From assembly GCA_030374805.1 (NCBI GenBank), contig JARGSG010000092.1:1-64000 (forward strand): DNA of 64,000 nt, given 5' to 3'. The position numbers and the translations under genes were made by a program. This DNA comes from Gracilaria gracilis. Lineage: Eukaryota > Rhodophyta > Florideophyceae > Gracilariales > Gracilariaceae. The notes under the pieces are model-generated. The model had not been told where the DNA came from and did no database searches. It worked only from the letters and a program-made list of their open reading frames with translations. Positions 22,692 through 34,713 of this stretch are shown in pieces. Within the stretch, counting starts at the first letter, position 1. Each line of letters begins with the position of its first letter.

Positions 22692-24545
22692 CTTTAGACC
22701 CCTAATGCAAACCCCAATGCAAACCCAGACCACAACGCCAACGGTGTTTACAGATATGAAACCGAAACCCCGCCAAAGATCGATTTTCTCTTCATCTTGT
22801 TCTCGGCAAAATATGCGTGGGCTATTCGATGATATAGAAAATTGAGCACCTTCCATTCGGCTTCCCCAGAGTTCATTAGCACGAGCTCTAGTGTTCTGTA
22901 GTGATCTTGTCTCCTGCAGCACATAGCACTTTGATTCATCGCCGGCGACTCCAATAGAGGTGTAGAGCTATTTCAACGGGGATTCCATGCCCTTGAAATT
23001 GAAATAGCGTTCCAAGTCCCTTCATACCACCTGGATCGGTCTTCATGAAATCGGGGCATTCTAGTGAATGAAATGAAATATGGCGTTTGTGTCAAAACCA
23101 CTTGAGGCGTGATGGAGCTTCGAATTGACCGTATACACGCCTCGTAATCTCTCCTCTTAAGACCCCTAAAGCAAGCCCACATGCAAAGTCAGACCAAAAC
23201 CCCAACGGTGTTTAAAGATATGAAACCGAAATACCGCCAAAGAGCGATTTTTTCGTCACCGTGTTCTTCGCATAGTATGCATGGGCTTTTCGATGGTATA
23301 GAAAATTGAGCTCCTCCCATTCGGCTTCACCCGAGTTCATTAGCACGAGCTCTAGTGTTCTGCCACGATCATATCTCCTCCAACACATAGCACTTTGATT
23401 CATCGCAGGCGACTTCAATAGAAATGTAAAGCTATCTCCGTCGGGCTCCCGTGCCTTTCAAATCGACATACCGTCCCAAGTCCCTTCATTCCTCCTGGAA
23501 CGGTGTTCATGAAATCGGGGCATTCTAGTGAATGAAATGAAGTAGGGCGGCTGTGTTCAAACCACTTGAGGCGTGATGGAGCTTCGAATTGACCGTATAT
23601 ACGCCTCGTAACCTCTTCTCTTGAGACCCCTAATGCAAGCCCCAATGCAAACGCAGACCGAAACTCCAACGGTGTTTACAGATATGAAACCGAAACCCCG
23701 CCAAAGATCGATTTTCCCTTCATCTTGTTCTCGGCATAGTATGCGTGGGCTACTCGTGGATATAGAAAAGTGAGCTCGTCACATTTGGCTTCACCAAAGT
23801 TCGTCAACACGAGCTCTAGTGTTCTGTAGTGATCTTGTCTCCTGCTGCACATAGCACTTTGATTCACCGCAGGCGACTCCAATAGAGGTGTAAAGCTATT
23901 TCAAGAAGGCTTCCATATGGTTGAAAGTGATCTACGATCCCTGAGCTCCTCCATTACCTCTGGAATAGTTTTTCTGAAATGATCGCATTTTTTTAATGCA
24001 TTGAAGTATGGCGGCTGTGTCCGAACCACTTGAGGCGTGATGGAGCTTCAAATTGACCGTATGTACTCCTCTTAATCCCTCCTTTTGGGGCCCCTAATAC
24101 AAACCCCAATGCAAAAACAGACCAAAACCCCAAAGGTCTTTACAGAGATAGTAGCGAAACCCCGCCAAAAAGCGATTTTTCCCTTCACCGTGTTCTTGTC
24201 ATATTATGCGTGAGCTATTCGTGGATATAGAGGAGGGAGCTCGTCACATTCGTCTACACCCAAGTTTTTCAGTACGAGCTCTAGTGTTCTGCCACGATCA
24301 TTTCTCCTGCCACACATAGCACTTTGATTCGTCGCAAGCGACTCCAATAGAGGTATAAAGCTATTTGAAGAGGGCGTCCATGTCGCTGAAATCGACACAC
24401 CGTCCCAAAGTCCTCCATTACCCTTGGAACCGTTTTTCTGAAATGCGCACATTTTATTGAATTCACTGAAGTATGGCGGCTGTTTCCAAACCACTTGAGG
24501 CGTGATGAAATTTCGTATTGACCGTATAAACGCCTCCTAATTTCG
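22692..24545. repeat. Diverged 464-bp satellite, about four copies
   Basis: The sequence resumes the satellite at the phrase agacccctaatgcaaacccc and continues for about four units to acgcctcctaatttcg. These copies are visibly more diverged from each other than those at 1-10.7 kb, with small indels and many substitutions, as expected at the old edge of an array. The same orientation as the left array shows that the 12-kb block lies within one satellite locus. About 135 bp of one unit (phase 21 to about 156) is missing at the insertion point. Confidence 0.92.
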
Positions 24546-25650
24546 TGAGAGGGAGCCATACTATCGTGTTGAAGTCGCTTATGCCAGATGGATGATTTTG
24601 TAGAGATGTAGGGGGAATTGAATCAGAGGATACTGAAAATTTAGAGATTGGAAATGAGGAACGTAGTACGGAATATGGAAAAATAGACGCGATCAACACC
24701 GACTTCGTCGGCAAAGATATCTTCAGGTTCTAACACCGAAATGGAAGAAAGGCGAGATACTTAGACCCAACCCACTCACTCAGCGCCAGCACAAGTATCT
24801 TCGAATGAATCCGGTGAAGAAATCAGATCGGCTTCTGCTGGAGAAGATCAGGGTACTTGTCGAAAAGAAGGAAACCCGTGGTCTCCATCGAATGAAGAAT
24901 CTCATACTCCAAGCTTGTCTAGTCAATGGGCACCTCATCCGGTGAGGGAGGCCAGGGCGGCGGAGATGGTGATGGGGACACTGGAACAACTGCAGCCACA
25001 TCGGTTCGGCAGTCACCAACTATAAATCCGTTTGTCGAAGGTTACAATTTCCTGCACAATGATCCGAACATTGGATTGATACCCTTCAGCCAGTCACGTA
25101 AACCTTTTCATTGGCGGTACTAATGAGGGCTGGAGCTGGAACCAATGCCAAAACCGAGAAGAATTATGCCACGAGAGAAGGAGAAAATGTGACTCAACTT
25201 AGAGATATGGTGTACAAAGAAGTTAGCGAGGAGGGAGTGCTTTCCATAGCCGTCACACCTAGCGATGAAGTGACGGACTGAATGTCCGACGTGGTGCATC
25301 GACTACGCGAAGAATTGTTGCAGTTGAAGTTTCTTTCATACACACAAGGCTGACTAAGCATGATTTCAGCCTTCTGAAGCCAGTATTCGAATATTGAGAC
25401 CACAGGTTTTCTCCAGGTGGGCGCAAACGATATCAAAGAATCAATTCGTGCAAAATTGGATATGGTTGTGAGCTGGAAAGGATTGCAGCGATGGAGAATG
25501 GAAACAAGATGGGGTGTTCTACAATGTCTGAGAGATAGTGGAACCGAGTTTGTTCTAGTGATTAACAAATCTGGAATCGTAAACATGGAAGACACTGAGA
25601 GGGCTCTTTACGTTCCCAGCTCTCCTCTGTTGTTTGAGGAACCGTAGAAC
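24546..25650 (+). pseudogene. Decayed reading frame, unknown product
   Basis: From 25141 to 25647 one frame reads as protein except for TGA stops at about 25279, 25351 and 25372. It includes VTQLRDMVYKEVSEEGVLS and later VNMEDTERALYVPSSPLLF. Upstream, 24926-25123 is an open segment in a different frame, rich in Gly and Asp, that contains NPFVEGYNFLHNDPNIGLIP. I do not recognise the family. Stops of the TGA type in an otherwise open frame match the decay seen elsewhere in the window. It may be a retroelement or host fragment. Confidence 0.3.
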
Positions 25651-26470
25651 GTGAGTGGTGGCGTGGCGCAGGACAACTCGGTGCTGCTTCTGTTGTATGC
25701 GATGAACGACATTCGAGATGGATTCTAAAATTGGTTCTTATAAAGAGCAGTAGCAGTGATCCCGCAGAGGAGACATAGCCGGATCAAGAAGTGATGATTG
25801 CCGCGAGCGACATCGAAAGCACAACGCCAGCTGCGACACATGTAGAGCAGCGACGAGCACCCCCGTACTGGCGGAGACGGTGTCAATTAGAAAGGCAGTG
25901 GCTAACGTGCCTCGATGGCTGCGACAAGCGAGAGCTGTGTACAGCGAGCGCGGCTGAGCTACACCGGCTGCAGGGATGGTGTTATTTAAAGTAGCGATTT
26001 CAAGTTCGCGAGGAAGGCGGCGACAACAAACAGCAGTATAAAATGGCTTCCGTAAAAGACGGTGGTGGTGGTGAGCGAAGAGCAGTGAAGACCACCAGCA
26101 GCAGCGAGCGGTAGCGCGATGGTGAGCCCCAGCGAGTGATGTAAAGCTATACGACGAGCGCACATCTTCAGGCGCAATACTTGAAGCACTGATTGCGAGC
26201 CGGCGGACAAGCGACAGCAGTAAGTTATGGTTGACAGCAGTATGTGTGATACGGTCCCCGAAATTTGAAAGGATCCGAAGAGCAACCCCTATTATTGTAG
26301 ACACCCGTAGGTTACAATCGAAATTAAGGGCATAGACACATCCGGAACTGTACAGCGCTGTACTATGTCGCGCAAAACCACATCTACGTAACTCTAAACG
26401 GACAAAGATAGAAAAAACAACAACGAAATAAAAAAAGAACCGCGAACTTTTACAAAGACCAGTACAAAAC
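25651..26470. other. No supported gene
   Basis: The stretch is rich in GCA, GCG and CAG triplets. It is open on the minus strand for about 250 codons, but the translation is low in complexity and has no domain. Nothing convincing was seen. Confidence 0.5.
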
Positions 26471-26471
26471 T

Positions 26472-26494
26472 TTAACCCTTTCAGCACTAAAAAA
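26472..26494 (+). repeat. Probable piggyBac terminal inverted repeat with TTAA
   Basis: TTAA at 26472-26475 is followed by CCCTTTCAGCACTAA. TTAA plus CCC is the hallmark end of piggyBac elements, which insert at TTAA. The opposite end was not found, because the element is truncated near 28135. Confidence 0.5.
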
Positions 26495-26773
26495 ATTTAT
26501 GTCCATAAAGAGAGACATGAGAACAACTAATGAGATTTGGGAGAGAGTAAAGCAGCCTGTTGCTCAAGATGGACGACAGTTGACTGAATGACACACTTGT
26601 GAGCGTTTCATGCCATCATCTGTCGTACATGCACGGAGTGCACTAAAGGGTGACCATTTGCAGACATGAATGCCAACTCACGAAAGACGCCCCCTCCCCC
26701 CCTCCCCCGAACTATCCTTCGGTTTCTGTTTCTTTCCCATCCTGCCATCCTCTGACACAAGATCGACAGCACC

Positions 26774-27256
26774 ATGGAAAACAACGAACACAATACAGAA
26801 GCAGGTGCTTGTGTGACGTTGAAGAATGGAAAGCACACCGCTACTACCAGCTACATCAACAACCTAAGACTGACCAACAAATCTCCCGCACCAAGAGCGC
26901 CGGAACATGCGACATTGACGGACAAAAAACACCAGCTCTCGTTTCCAAACATCTTCCCCGAGATTAAAATCGACAAAGAGGATGTAGCTTGTGGATATTG
27001 TAGGGGTACACCGTGTTACTGGATGCAGTTCGGCCCATCCGTTGCGAGTAACATTGTTTCCGACCATCCAAACACCACAGCGTATGCAGCACAAAACAAC
27101 ATTGCACGAAAGCGAGCTTACGAAGCGTACATCTTTGAGAGATACAGATTCCTTGAGAAAGGAAGAAGAATTCAACTTCCAGATTGCGTGTTAGAAGGGA
27201 TTAAAAGGAAGTGGCCGGACAAGCGAGGCGCGTACATGGGTTTCAAGGAAAAATAG
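26774..27256 (+). CDS. 160-aa piggyBac-associated accessory protein, unknown function
   Basis: An intact ATG frame of 160 codons. The C-terminal half has CGYCRGTPCYWMQFG and ends with GIKRKWPDKRGAYMGFKEK. The two Cys pairs could bind zinc, although that is a guess. It lies between a piggyBac-type end (26472) and the converging transposase remnant, and the two stop codons are 2 bp apart. This tail-to-tail layout suggests it is a second gene of the same transposon. It is one of the few undamaged frames here. Confidence 0.55.
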   Translation: MENNEHNTEAGACVTLKNGKHTATTSYINNLRLTNKSPAPRAPEHATLTDKKHQLSFPNIFPEIKIDKEDVACGYCRGTPCYWMQFGPSVASNIVSDHPNTTAYAAQNNIARKRAYEAYIFERYRFLEKGRRIQLPDCVLEGIKRKWPDKRGAYMGFKEK

Positions 27257-27258
27257 AT

Positions 27259-28135
27259 TTACGTTTTGCGTATCAGTTTAGCAGTAACAAGTTTAGCCGT
27301 CACTTTGTTGCGTCGCATGCGATGGTGCTCGGAAGATAGTGGTTCTTTGGCGTTGATTATGGTACGGTGAACGTCCGGACGTGTACATCCAATGACATCT
27401 TCATGGTGATGGATGGTGAAGAAGTTGACTTGAAATCCTCGTCCGCACTCGGTGCAAGAATACATGATGTAACCACCACGACCAGTTGTAGACAATAGCG
27501 TGAAAAGCATGCATTGAACACTCTTCCGTCCTTCTGTTTCGAGCAAAAGATGCTGCGTGGTAGATAATGAACTGCGGGTTACGGGGCTACACTTTCTTCT
27601 ATTTTTGGATGTAATTGGAATAAAGAATGCTCTTCTCTGTGTATAGTCTACATGGTTAATTACTACCTGATTAATAGTGCGGCGTTTCATCAACCAAGCG
27701 TCCGAAATGGCTTCTTCGGGCTTCGAAATTGCATGAAGAAAAGCGTGAGCATTGATATTGCTTGCATCTAAAATGACGGTAAGCAAACTCGTTGTCATTC
27801 TTTGTTCATTTGGAATTGTGGCTGACGTGGATCGGAACAGATCAAACCTATCAACCCCATTCATGAAGAGGTTGTACGCAACATTCATAGACGGCACGTG
27901 TAGCGTTGTGCGCGTGAGCGATTCCTCTCCCGTTTACAGCTGCAGCGGCGCCAAGCCGTGTACGCAGGAAATGGCATGGTCGGCGCCCTCATAAATGCGC
28001 AAAGATGCAGTATGGGCTAAATTGTTAGTGTATAACGTAACCAGGGAGCGGGCCTTGAACACAATCCACCCTGAGTTATCTGCAACTGTCGCAGAAGATG
28101 TTTTATCATCTGCTTTTTCAAATACCTGCACCAGG
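27259..28135 (-). pseudogene. piggyBac-type transposase, C-terminal part, decayed
   Basis: The minus frame from 28131 to 27259 is continuous except for TAA at 27936-27934. It contains YNLFMNGVDRFDLFRSTSA, matching the YNxxMxGVDxxD block of the piggyBac transposase family (DDE_Tnp_1_7), followed by ILDASNINAHAFLH. Near the end is a Cys/His cluster, CTECGRGF and HHHEDVIGC, comparable to the C-terminal cysteine-rich domain. The N-terminal catalytic region is absent, because the frame meets an unrelated dispersed repeat at about 28136. It would have catalysed cut-and-paste transposition at TTAA. Confidence 0.75.
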
Positions 28136-28137
28136 CG

Positions 28138-28496
28138 TGTGGTATCATAAGAGGAAGTGGGGGAGGCCGAAGCAGTCGTGAGACGGGAGCGGCGGGGGCG
28201 TACAGTCGTGTGGCTGTAAATGATTCCGAACCGGGAGAAAGGGCAGAAGTACCGGGCGGTCGAAGGGAGAGTGGACGGTTGGTATCCCCAGGCACGTACA
28301 GGAACGTGTGGAAGGGTACGAACGGTCTGACAAACCTGATAAAGAAGTAGCCGCGCGGTTTATTGTAACGCGAGTTGACAAGGAAGACGTTCGGCAGAAG
28401 ATGCTTGTCGTTCACGATTGGGAGGCAGCGAGATCTGAGCTACAACTAAATATCGAGTCTGGGCTCCCCACTGACCACTGTACGATCGGTGGCCGT
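28138..28496 (+). repeat. Dispersed repeat, copy 1 (also at 62 kb)
   Basis: The sequence matches 62005-62355 over its whole length with scattered substitutions and small indels. Shared phrases include gagagtggacggt, aagggtacgaacggtctg and gaagacgttcggcag, ending with ctgtacgatcggt. It is bounded by truncated piggyBac on one side and truncated Tc1 on the other. The copy at 62 kb has an intact ATG frame; this copy does not. Confidence 0.85.
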
Positions 28497-29065
28497 TTAG
28501 AAAATATATCAGGTGTTGTGCGAAGATCGTGCCAATAATACGCCAGATTGTCCGGGCCGTCGAGGTTAAACTTCTTTTCGTCTGAAAATATAACTCGTTT
28601 CCACTTGATGGCACTGAGCTCAAGCTTTGACTTTGCCCAGTTGAGACGTTTAGTTTTGCGGTTTTTCGTGAGATAAGGTCCTCTTGGCATTCTCTGATAC
28701 TTTAAGTATGGAACACCGTTTAGTACCTCCTGAATTCTTGGAACGAAGAGGGGTAAATCGTACTGTGTCTGGAGATCTTTTGCGCTTTACCTGGTGCGAC
28801 CCGCCTGTCTGATGATGAGTCGGGTGGCGGTTGGTGTCAGCTTTTTGTTTCATGGATTGGAAGAATTTTGCTGAGAGCGGTGTGGTCGATGTAAAAACTT
28901 CTCAATGCAGCTTCCACTGCGTTTGATCTCATAAGCAATATCTCTCTGGCTCATTCCATGATGGTGGCGGGTCAATATTTCTGCCTTCTCGGCATCAGTC
29001 AGCTGGGTCCCGGTGGCATTGTGTATGTCGTTGGCTGCAGTAGGTGAGACCGCGGTGTGCTGCAT
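28497..29065 (-). pseudogene. Tc1/mariner transposase, truncated and decayed
   Basis: The N-terminal helix-turn-helix is visible from the ATG at 29065: LTDAEKAEILTRHHHGMSQR with DIAYEIKRSGSCIEKFLHRP after it. A frame change near 28850 leads into the linker, where a TAA near 28786 interrupts. The DDE domain then begins with KRVIFSDEKKFNLDGPD and YYWHDLR. That segment includes the second catalytic Asp of the Tc1 family. The frame stops matching at about 28500, where the dispersed repeat begins, so the last third is missing. Confidence 0.85.
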
Positions 29066-29740
29066 TTCATGCTTACGTATCTCCTCGAAGTTTGAATTTT
29101 GGCGCGCAACCGGTTGTCGCGTTAGGTATAAAACTATTGTTTGGTCTTTATAGAATTGCGCGGTTCGATTAAGTTTTTGTTTAATCTTTTGTTGGTTTTG
29201 CGTTCATTGTTTTGTTCGCTTAAGGCTTCTTGGGCTCTAAACATTGGGCCTACAAATTGGGGAATGGCTGTTTCTGTTTCATACAGATATCTGGAACAAT
29301 ACCTGAGGTACGAGCAAAAATGTTTTAGGATCCTTTCCGATTTTGGGCATTGTAGGGCGCCTGGAGGGAACGATATGAAAGCGTCCAGTTCTCTACCGAC
29401 GGAACAAAGCCGACGGAGAGGCATTTATTTGTTACGGCGCAATCTACGGAGCACGAGACACACCTGTACGCACACGCTTTCCCGTGTGGCGCTTCCGCCT
29501 TGCACGAGGCGCTGCGATATTCACACCTTCCATCGAGGCGAAGCGACATATTAGCCCTTTTTAGTTAACGCAAATGGGTTTTATGTCTAACACCATTAAA
29601 CTGGGTCTTCGGTTCTTCAAAATTAGTCCTGAAATGGTGAGGAGTCTGCATTAAGCCTTAGTAACGTGCAGACTGTAGAATTTAAAGGGTAGAGCGCTGA
29701 AGTATACATACCAGTGATCTACTCGCGGAAAGCAAATCCG
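29066..29740. other. No supported gene
   Basis: A T-rich stretch follows the Tc1 start, then unassigned sequence with short open frames. No terminal repeat of Tc1 could be identified with confidence. Confidence 0.45.
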
Positions 29741-30872
29741 ATGACAGAGAACGACGAGGAAGACGTCGCAACAGCATTGGCGATATTTGACGAGTGCCAG
29801 GCCCAACTTCAGCACATTAACAATCCTCTGCTCCATTCAGCGTCCATGTGGTACTCTAACACGGAAGAAAACGATTTCTCTTGCAAATCAGAGAATTTGG
29901 CACCGAGCTGTGGCAACAGTACCGACGGAAAGAAAACCAAATATTTTCGATGACAAGGTGCTTACGTTTGTCATTTTGTTGGCGAAGAAGATGCTGACAT
30001 ACACTTATTTGAAGAGATCACTCATGTAAATCGTGAAAACTTCGATCTTCTTTACTCACTCTGTAAAGCTGAGCTGTGAAAGGCATTTGATGTTCGCAAC
30101 GAACAAGATAATGTTGTAAGAACAGTACGTAAGTGTACACTAAGAGCTCAAGAGATGTTATTTATGTCGTTTGGTATAATTTGTGGCCCGAAGGTAGTCA
30201 AAACTTAGAGCAAATTGCTTTGAGGTATGGAATGTCGGTTGGATCTACATCCAACTACTTTCAACACGTACTGATTGGGCTACAAAAATATTTAGACCAC
30301 TTATGTTCTTCTCCAGTTCGGTGGCCGATAGCCATGGAGAGAGAGGCCATGGAAGGTCTACATATTGGGTTCCCATCGTGTGTTTTCTTCGTTGACGGAA
30401 ACAAAAGTAAACGATGGCGGCCGAAGGACAATGAAAGACAAGATCGGGCATATGACGTCTATAGAAAGCACATTTCTTCTCTCTGTTGGTGTTCTACGAT
30501 CTCCGTGGTCGTTTAATCCGTGTTGAAATCACGGAGAAAGGTGTTGAGACAGACCAAACTCTTTATGTAGACTCGGAGGTCTACAGAAGCAGAGTTTTTT
30601 TTTTGTCTGGTGGGCAACACGACATGGCGGATATGGGATTCGCAGGGGACGGAGATCTTGCTGCGCCCTACAAAAGTAAGGAAAGCACATTCTGGATATA
30701 TAGAATTTCGTACAATCTTGATATAAGACGGCAACGCATAGTAAAGGAATGGAGCATTGGCTTGATAAAAAACCGACACAGGATATTCCTTGGCCGTTGG
30801 TCTTTCGAAGACGAACTATTTCCAGTAGCGTTCCAAATCGCCTGCGTGGTAGCAAAAGTTGGTGTTCGATAA
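29741..30872 (+). pseudogene. PIF/Harbinger transposase, decayed
   Basis: Three frames follow each other with frameshifts near 30120 and 30490. The N-terminal part includes NFDLLYSLCKAEL. The middle has LEQIALRYGMSVGSTSNYFQ, a helix-turn-helix typical of the family, then FVDGNKSKRWRPK corresponding to the DG block of the DDE_Tnp_4 domain. The last part has GDGDLAAPYKSK and a C-terminal segment ending RWSFEDELFPVAFQIACVVA, which is characteristic of Harbinger transposases. The enzyme would have inserted at TWA trinucleotides. Terminal repeats were not found. Confidence 0.75.
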
Positions 30873-31158
30873 CGGATGGTTTGCACGACAGCCACGGAAG
30901 CGATACGAAGAAAAATTGGAGAGAGCTGAACATACCACATACGTAAACGACCGAATGGTTTCTCCTCATCAATCCCTCCGGGTGTGAGGAGAGCCGAGCA
31001 CAAAGTCCGCAGCGAAAGGAGCCATAATCGACCGTAGCGAAGGAGCCTCGACGAGCGCCGAAAAGGCAATTCTCATGAAAATTACTCATCCGGCACAGTT
31101 GCGTTCTGCTCAGTACCAGAATCAGCGACCAGCCCTTCTCTACCGCCCTCATCTACGG

Positions 31159-31963
31159 TCAGTACCGTTCTATTGAGAGCCTCGACCGAAATCCGGTGTA
31201 GGCGAGGTGCTGACAGCCTTTTTCCAGAGTCAGCAGTGAAACTTCAGGTCCCTTCGGGACGGGCTTCTTCGCGATAGGTACAGCCAGATTGTTCTTCGCG
31301 ACATAAAAAGCTAGAAATGACCCAAACTGTTCACATTGACGAGCTGCAATCGTAGCATTAGCAGATGCACCATTCGCGCACATGGTCCGTGCTGCCAATA
31401 CATGGCGGTCTGCAGCACGAAGGTTTTCCTCCCGCTTCTTATTCGAATTTTCCTTCTTTCGTTTCTCCATTTCATAGTCCCTCTTCCGTTTCTTCAGTCG
31501 TTCCGCTTTCTCCTTACGAAATTGTACACGACGAGCCAGTAGCTTCGGCGCGCCGTCTGAAAAAGTCGACGCACGCTTTGCGGCTCCTGCTTTGTAGAGC
31601 AAGAGCATGGTCTAATAAATTTTGTGCATCTCCAATCTTTCCATCAGGCCTTACAACTGTAACTGCTAGGGAGTCCGTACCATCTTCGTACCCGGTACTA
31701 CCATCTTCTTCCTCATTTACCATAACGGCTACTAGTGTAGCATGTTTCAAAGCGATCGTGGCTTTGTATAAAACGTTAATGGAAGTTGTCCTCGCCATAT
31801 ACTCGCGTTTGCAAAACATACCACACGCTTGGTGCTCTTTCAGTATTGCAGATTCCGTTATGTGTCGAGTACGAAGCATGCTTGCTAGTTGAGAGCAGGT
31901 TTTTCCAACGTTTTCGCTTTTCGGACAGAGGTATCCAATGCGGACAACTGTGTAACAAGCCAA
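31159..31963 (-). pseudogene. Basic coiled-coil protein beside Harbinger, frameshifted
   Basis: Two overlapping minus frames (31963 to 31514 and 31608 to 31159) form one track joined by a frameshift near 31560-31600. The second contains a strongly basic helical stretch, FRKEKAERLKKRKRDYEMEK, likely a coiled coil or nuclear signal. It converges on the Harbinger transposase. Harbinger elements normally carry a second Myb/SANT-like gene; I see no clear SANT motif, so the link is positional only. Confidence 0.3.
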
Positions 31964-32819
31964 GCACGTTCTATTTTGTTGGGGACGAAGCGTGTTTCCT
32001 GCGCTGGAGGTGGCGTTTCTGAAAGTATGTGGGTTTGTGATCTGGACGGAGCTGGAGAGATGGCTGGAGGTGATGCATTGAATGTATTTAAGCGAGTTTA
32101 AGCTACTGCAGATTTCGTTCGGAAGAAATTATGTTGGGATTCATTTTAGATCGCGACACCATGGAAGGGAAAGGGTGGGAGAGAACGGATCAGATAGTGG
32201 CGGGAATTAGTGTGTTCTGTGACGGTCGGATCAAGTAAAACAGTCCTTTTCAAGAAAAACTGACAGTAATAGGATTTCTAAAGGATTTCAGGTTTCCTAA
32301 TTAAATGCAGGAGTTTTGCGAAGCAATAAATGTTCGCCATTTTAGTACTGTTTTCTGGTAATTGCAAAGGTCTATTGTACTACACACCACCATTAGAGAT
32401 CAGTACTCATGGATACATTGCAAACCAATGAGAATACTTTAGGTTTGTAACGTATAGGCGTCTTTTTAAAGGGACCTGCCTCTTCCATGCAAAATATCTT
32501 TCAGTCATGGCAGGTGTAGTGTGCACAATCCTATTTCGATTGAAATAATAATCTGTGCCTCAACGTAGTATTACAAAGCCACCACATGTTTGCACCAGTA
32601 AGTTCTAAAACCCCTAGTCGCGTGCAAAGAACCCAGTAGGAAAAATAATGCGACTCTCTGTGAGAAAAAAAAGGATTCCAAACAAAAAAAACACCAAATA
32701 TATCAGTACGTAACAGTTGGGAGCAAGTTCTGCTGTAGACATACAATAAAAAAAAAATAAAAGAGGTTCGAACATATTTTGGGTTAGTGTAGATTGTTGT
32801 TCTCTCCGTTTAAACTTAG
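31964..32819. other. No supported gene
   Basis: AT-rich sequence with A-runs near 32680-32760. It could hold the 3' end or LTR of the adjoining copia fragment, but no second LTR copy is visible to confirm this. Confidence 0.4.
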
Positions 32820-33425
32820 AACGATTCAAGCCACATCAATCTGAACATCCTCCTGAATTCTTGAAGGGACGCACACGTCGTCAATATGTCAGTGATTTGC
32901 AGAATTCTGGATATGTGTCGAATCGTACCCACATCCATGCGATGCAATTCTCTCATATGATGCATCTTCAAAATCAATGTGCTCGTTCCTACCAGAGATC
33001 TGTGTGTTCGTGGTTATGGACACAGCAGCAGAGCTATCAACAAGGATCTTTGTGGCTTCCTATGATAGATATTCGCTCCAAGGCTTTTGGTGTGCGAATT
33101 CCCAAAACAGTTTTTGAAGACAAGTAATATCGTTACAACGAGTAGAAAGATCTACATACTCCGCTTCCGCGGAAGAGAGTGCGATAACCGTCTGTCGATT
33201 CGATTTCCACCCACCTGGTGTGTCATGCACGACGATAAAATAACCGGTTGTTGACTTTCGGGGGTCCATACATCCCCCCTAATCGGCATCAGCGTACGCT
33301 CGTAGAGACTCAGGGGATAACGGAGTTCCAGCTGGGAAATGAAGCCCGTAGTCAGCTTTGCCAGCCAGGTACCTAAAGATCCTTTTCCATATTGAGAAAT
33401 GACGTTGGCAAGGGTTGTGAAGATG
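32820..33425 (-). pseudogene. Ty1/copia RNase H and 3' pol fragment
   Basis: On the minus strand, RIFRYLAGKADYGLHFP leads to YADAD, a TAG stop at 33282-33280 where the family has Trp, then RKSTTGYFIVVHDTPGGWKS and ALSSAEAEYVDL. These are the diagnostic Ty1/copia RNase H motifs. The frame then continues into a degenerate C-terminal pol tail (NEHIDFEDASYERIASH). The RT, integrase and gag are not adjacent; instead, gypsy gag begins within 80 bp on the other strand. Confidence 0.85.
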
Positions 33426-33500
33426 CGTCGCCCCTATCGTTCACACCCCCGAAACTCAAGCTTTATGGTACCGCATTCAAGGTCGTCCTATCCTTCGAAG

Positions 33501-34650
33501 ATGACTGATACCAACTCCCGTGTTGTGTTCGACAGAGTGGCGCCTTCGGACGTAGCCAGGTTTTTCTTCGCATTCGAGAACGTCGTTATGCGTGGGAAAC
33601 CCGACGAAGAGAAAGCGCTTGATTTGCTCTGCGATCTAGAAGGCAGTGCTTTTGATTACTATCATGCAACCTTCTCTCGTGTTGGTTCACTCACACAGGA
33701 GGCCAGTACCTACCCGGCCGTCTAGTCAAAGTTGCTGGCAGAATTTGTTCACGCACCGAAGCCGGAAGAAGAGGTCCATGACGCCTTTGCTGGGCGTTTG
33801 GATCCAAGCGATATCATGGGCTCGCTGGCCAAGTTCGACTCGCATTATAAACGACTTGGGTTCAATGATACCACTTCGTTTGGGCTGCTTCGCAAAGCCG
33901 TTGCGCACATCCCGGATATGACACAATTTGTTATGTATCGCGTGCCAAGTACCTATCTTGCTCTGAAGAAGGCCATTGTCGAGTTTCAGATTGGCCGGAA
34001 GGCTTTCTTCACCAACAATGGGCAGCCTTCATCGAGTGGCCAGACGTGGAAAATCTGACCAGGGCCAATTCCCATTCAGAAAGTTCACAACAGTTGGAGG
34101 GCAAGGTCGAATTGCTCACTGAGCGTCTCGCTGGGCTTTCGCTTTTCTTCAAGGAGAAGTTTGATAGCGCTGGACCTAGCTCCGGGTCACAAAATAGCAA
34201 GGACTGGGTTTGCAGTTACTTCAAGAAGAGTGGCCACGTTGCAAACCGCTGTTCCTCTAACACACAACGGGAGACTAGTTGTCCGAGTTGTGGTAGGATG
34301 GGTCATGCGGAAACCATTTGTTTGTCCAAAGGTAAGAAGGCGGACTCACGTTCTCTGGGCTTCAGCGAAACAAGGTCCGAATCTTCAGCCGAAGAGGAGT
34401 GGAAGAACCACGAAAGTAAGGAGCCAGTGGCTGTCGCCCAGGAAAGTACCAGGGTTGGGGAGGTGGCGGCCGCCACGAAGAGGAATCTGGACGTCCAGTC
34501 TCTTCCGAAGCAATCGCGTAGTGGGGTCATGGACATTGACGTCCTTGCGAATAGGAGGCCTCGGCCCCAGTGGCCAAGAAGAGGGCCAACAAGAACGCCA
34601 GAAAGGAGAGGAAGAACAAAAAGCCCTCGTGGGGCCTCTGGGACCACGTT
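33501..34650 (+). pseudogene. Ty3/gypsy gag, decayed
   Basis: The frame opens at ATG 33501 and is interrupted by TAG at 33723. It then continues to 34058, where a frame change leads to the nucleocapsid part. Two zinc knuckles follow. The first, CSYFKKSGHVANRC, has lost its second Cys (Phe instead); the second, CPSCGRMGHAETIC, is intact CX2CX4HX4C. A basic tail follows and another frame change near 34570 leads to the protease frame. There is no room for a 5' LTR between this gag and the copia fragment, so the element is 5'-truncated. Confidence 0.8.
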
Positions 34651-34713
34651 GAAAAGTACAACGTGCTGGCGGAGCTGGCACCGGCAGCTTGCGGTCTGTT
34701 CTTTGGATAATTT

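Noticed and set aside
25738..26487. 249-codon minus-strand gene
   Set aside because: Low-complexity translation over triplet-rich DNA, with no domain and no partner features.
29141..29554. 137-codon plus-strand gene
   Set aside because: Composition looks like chance; no motif or homologous segment recognised.
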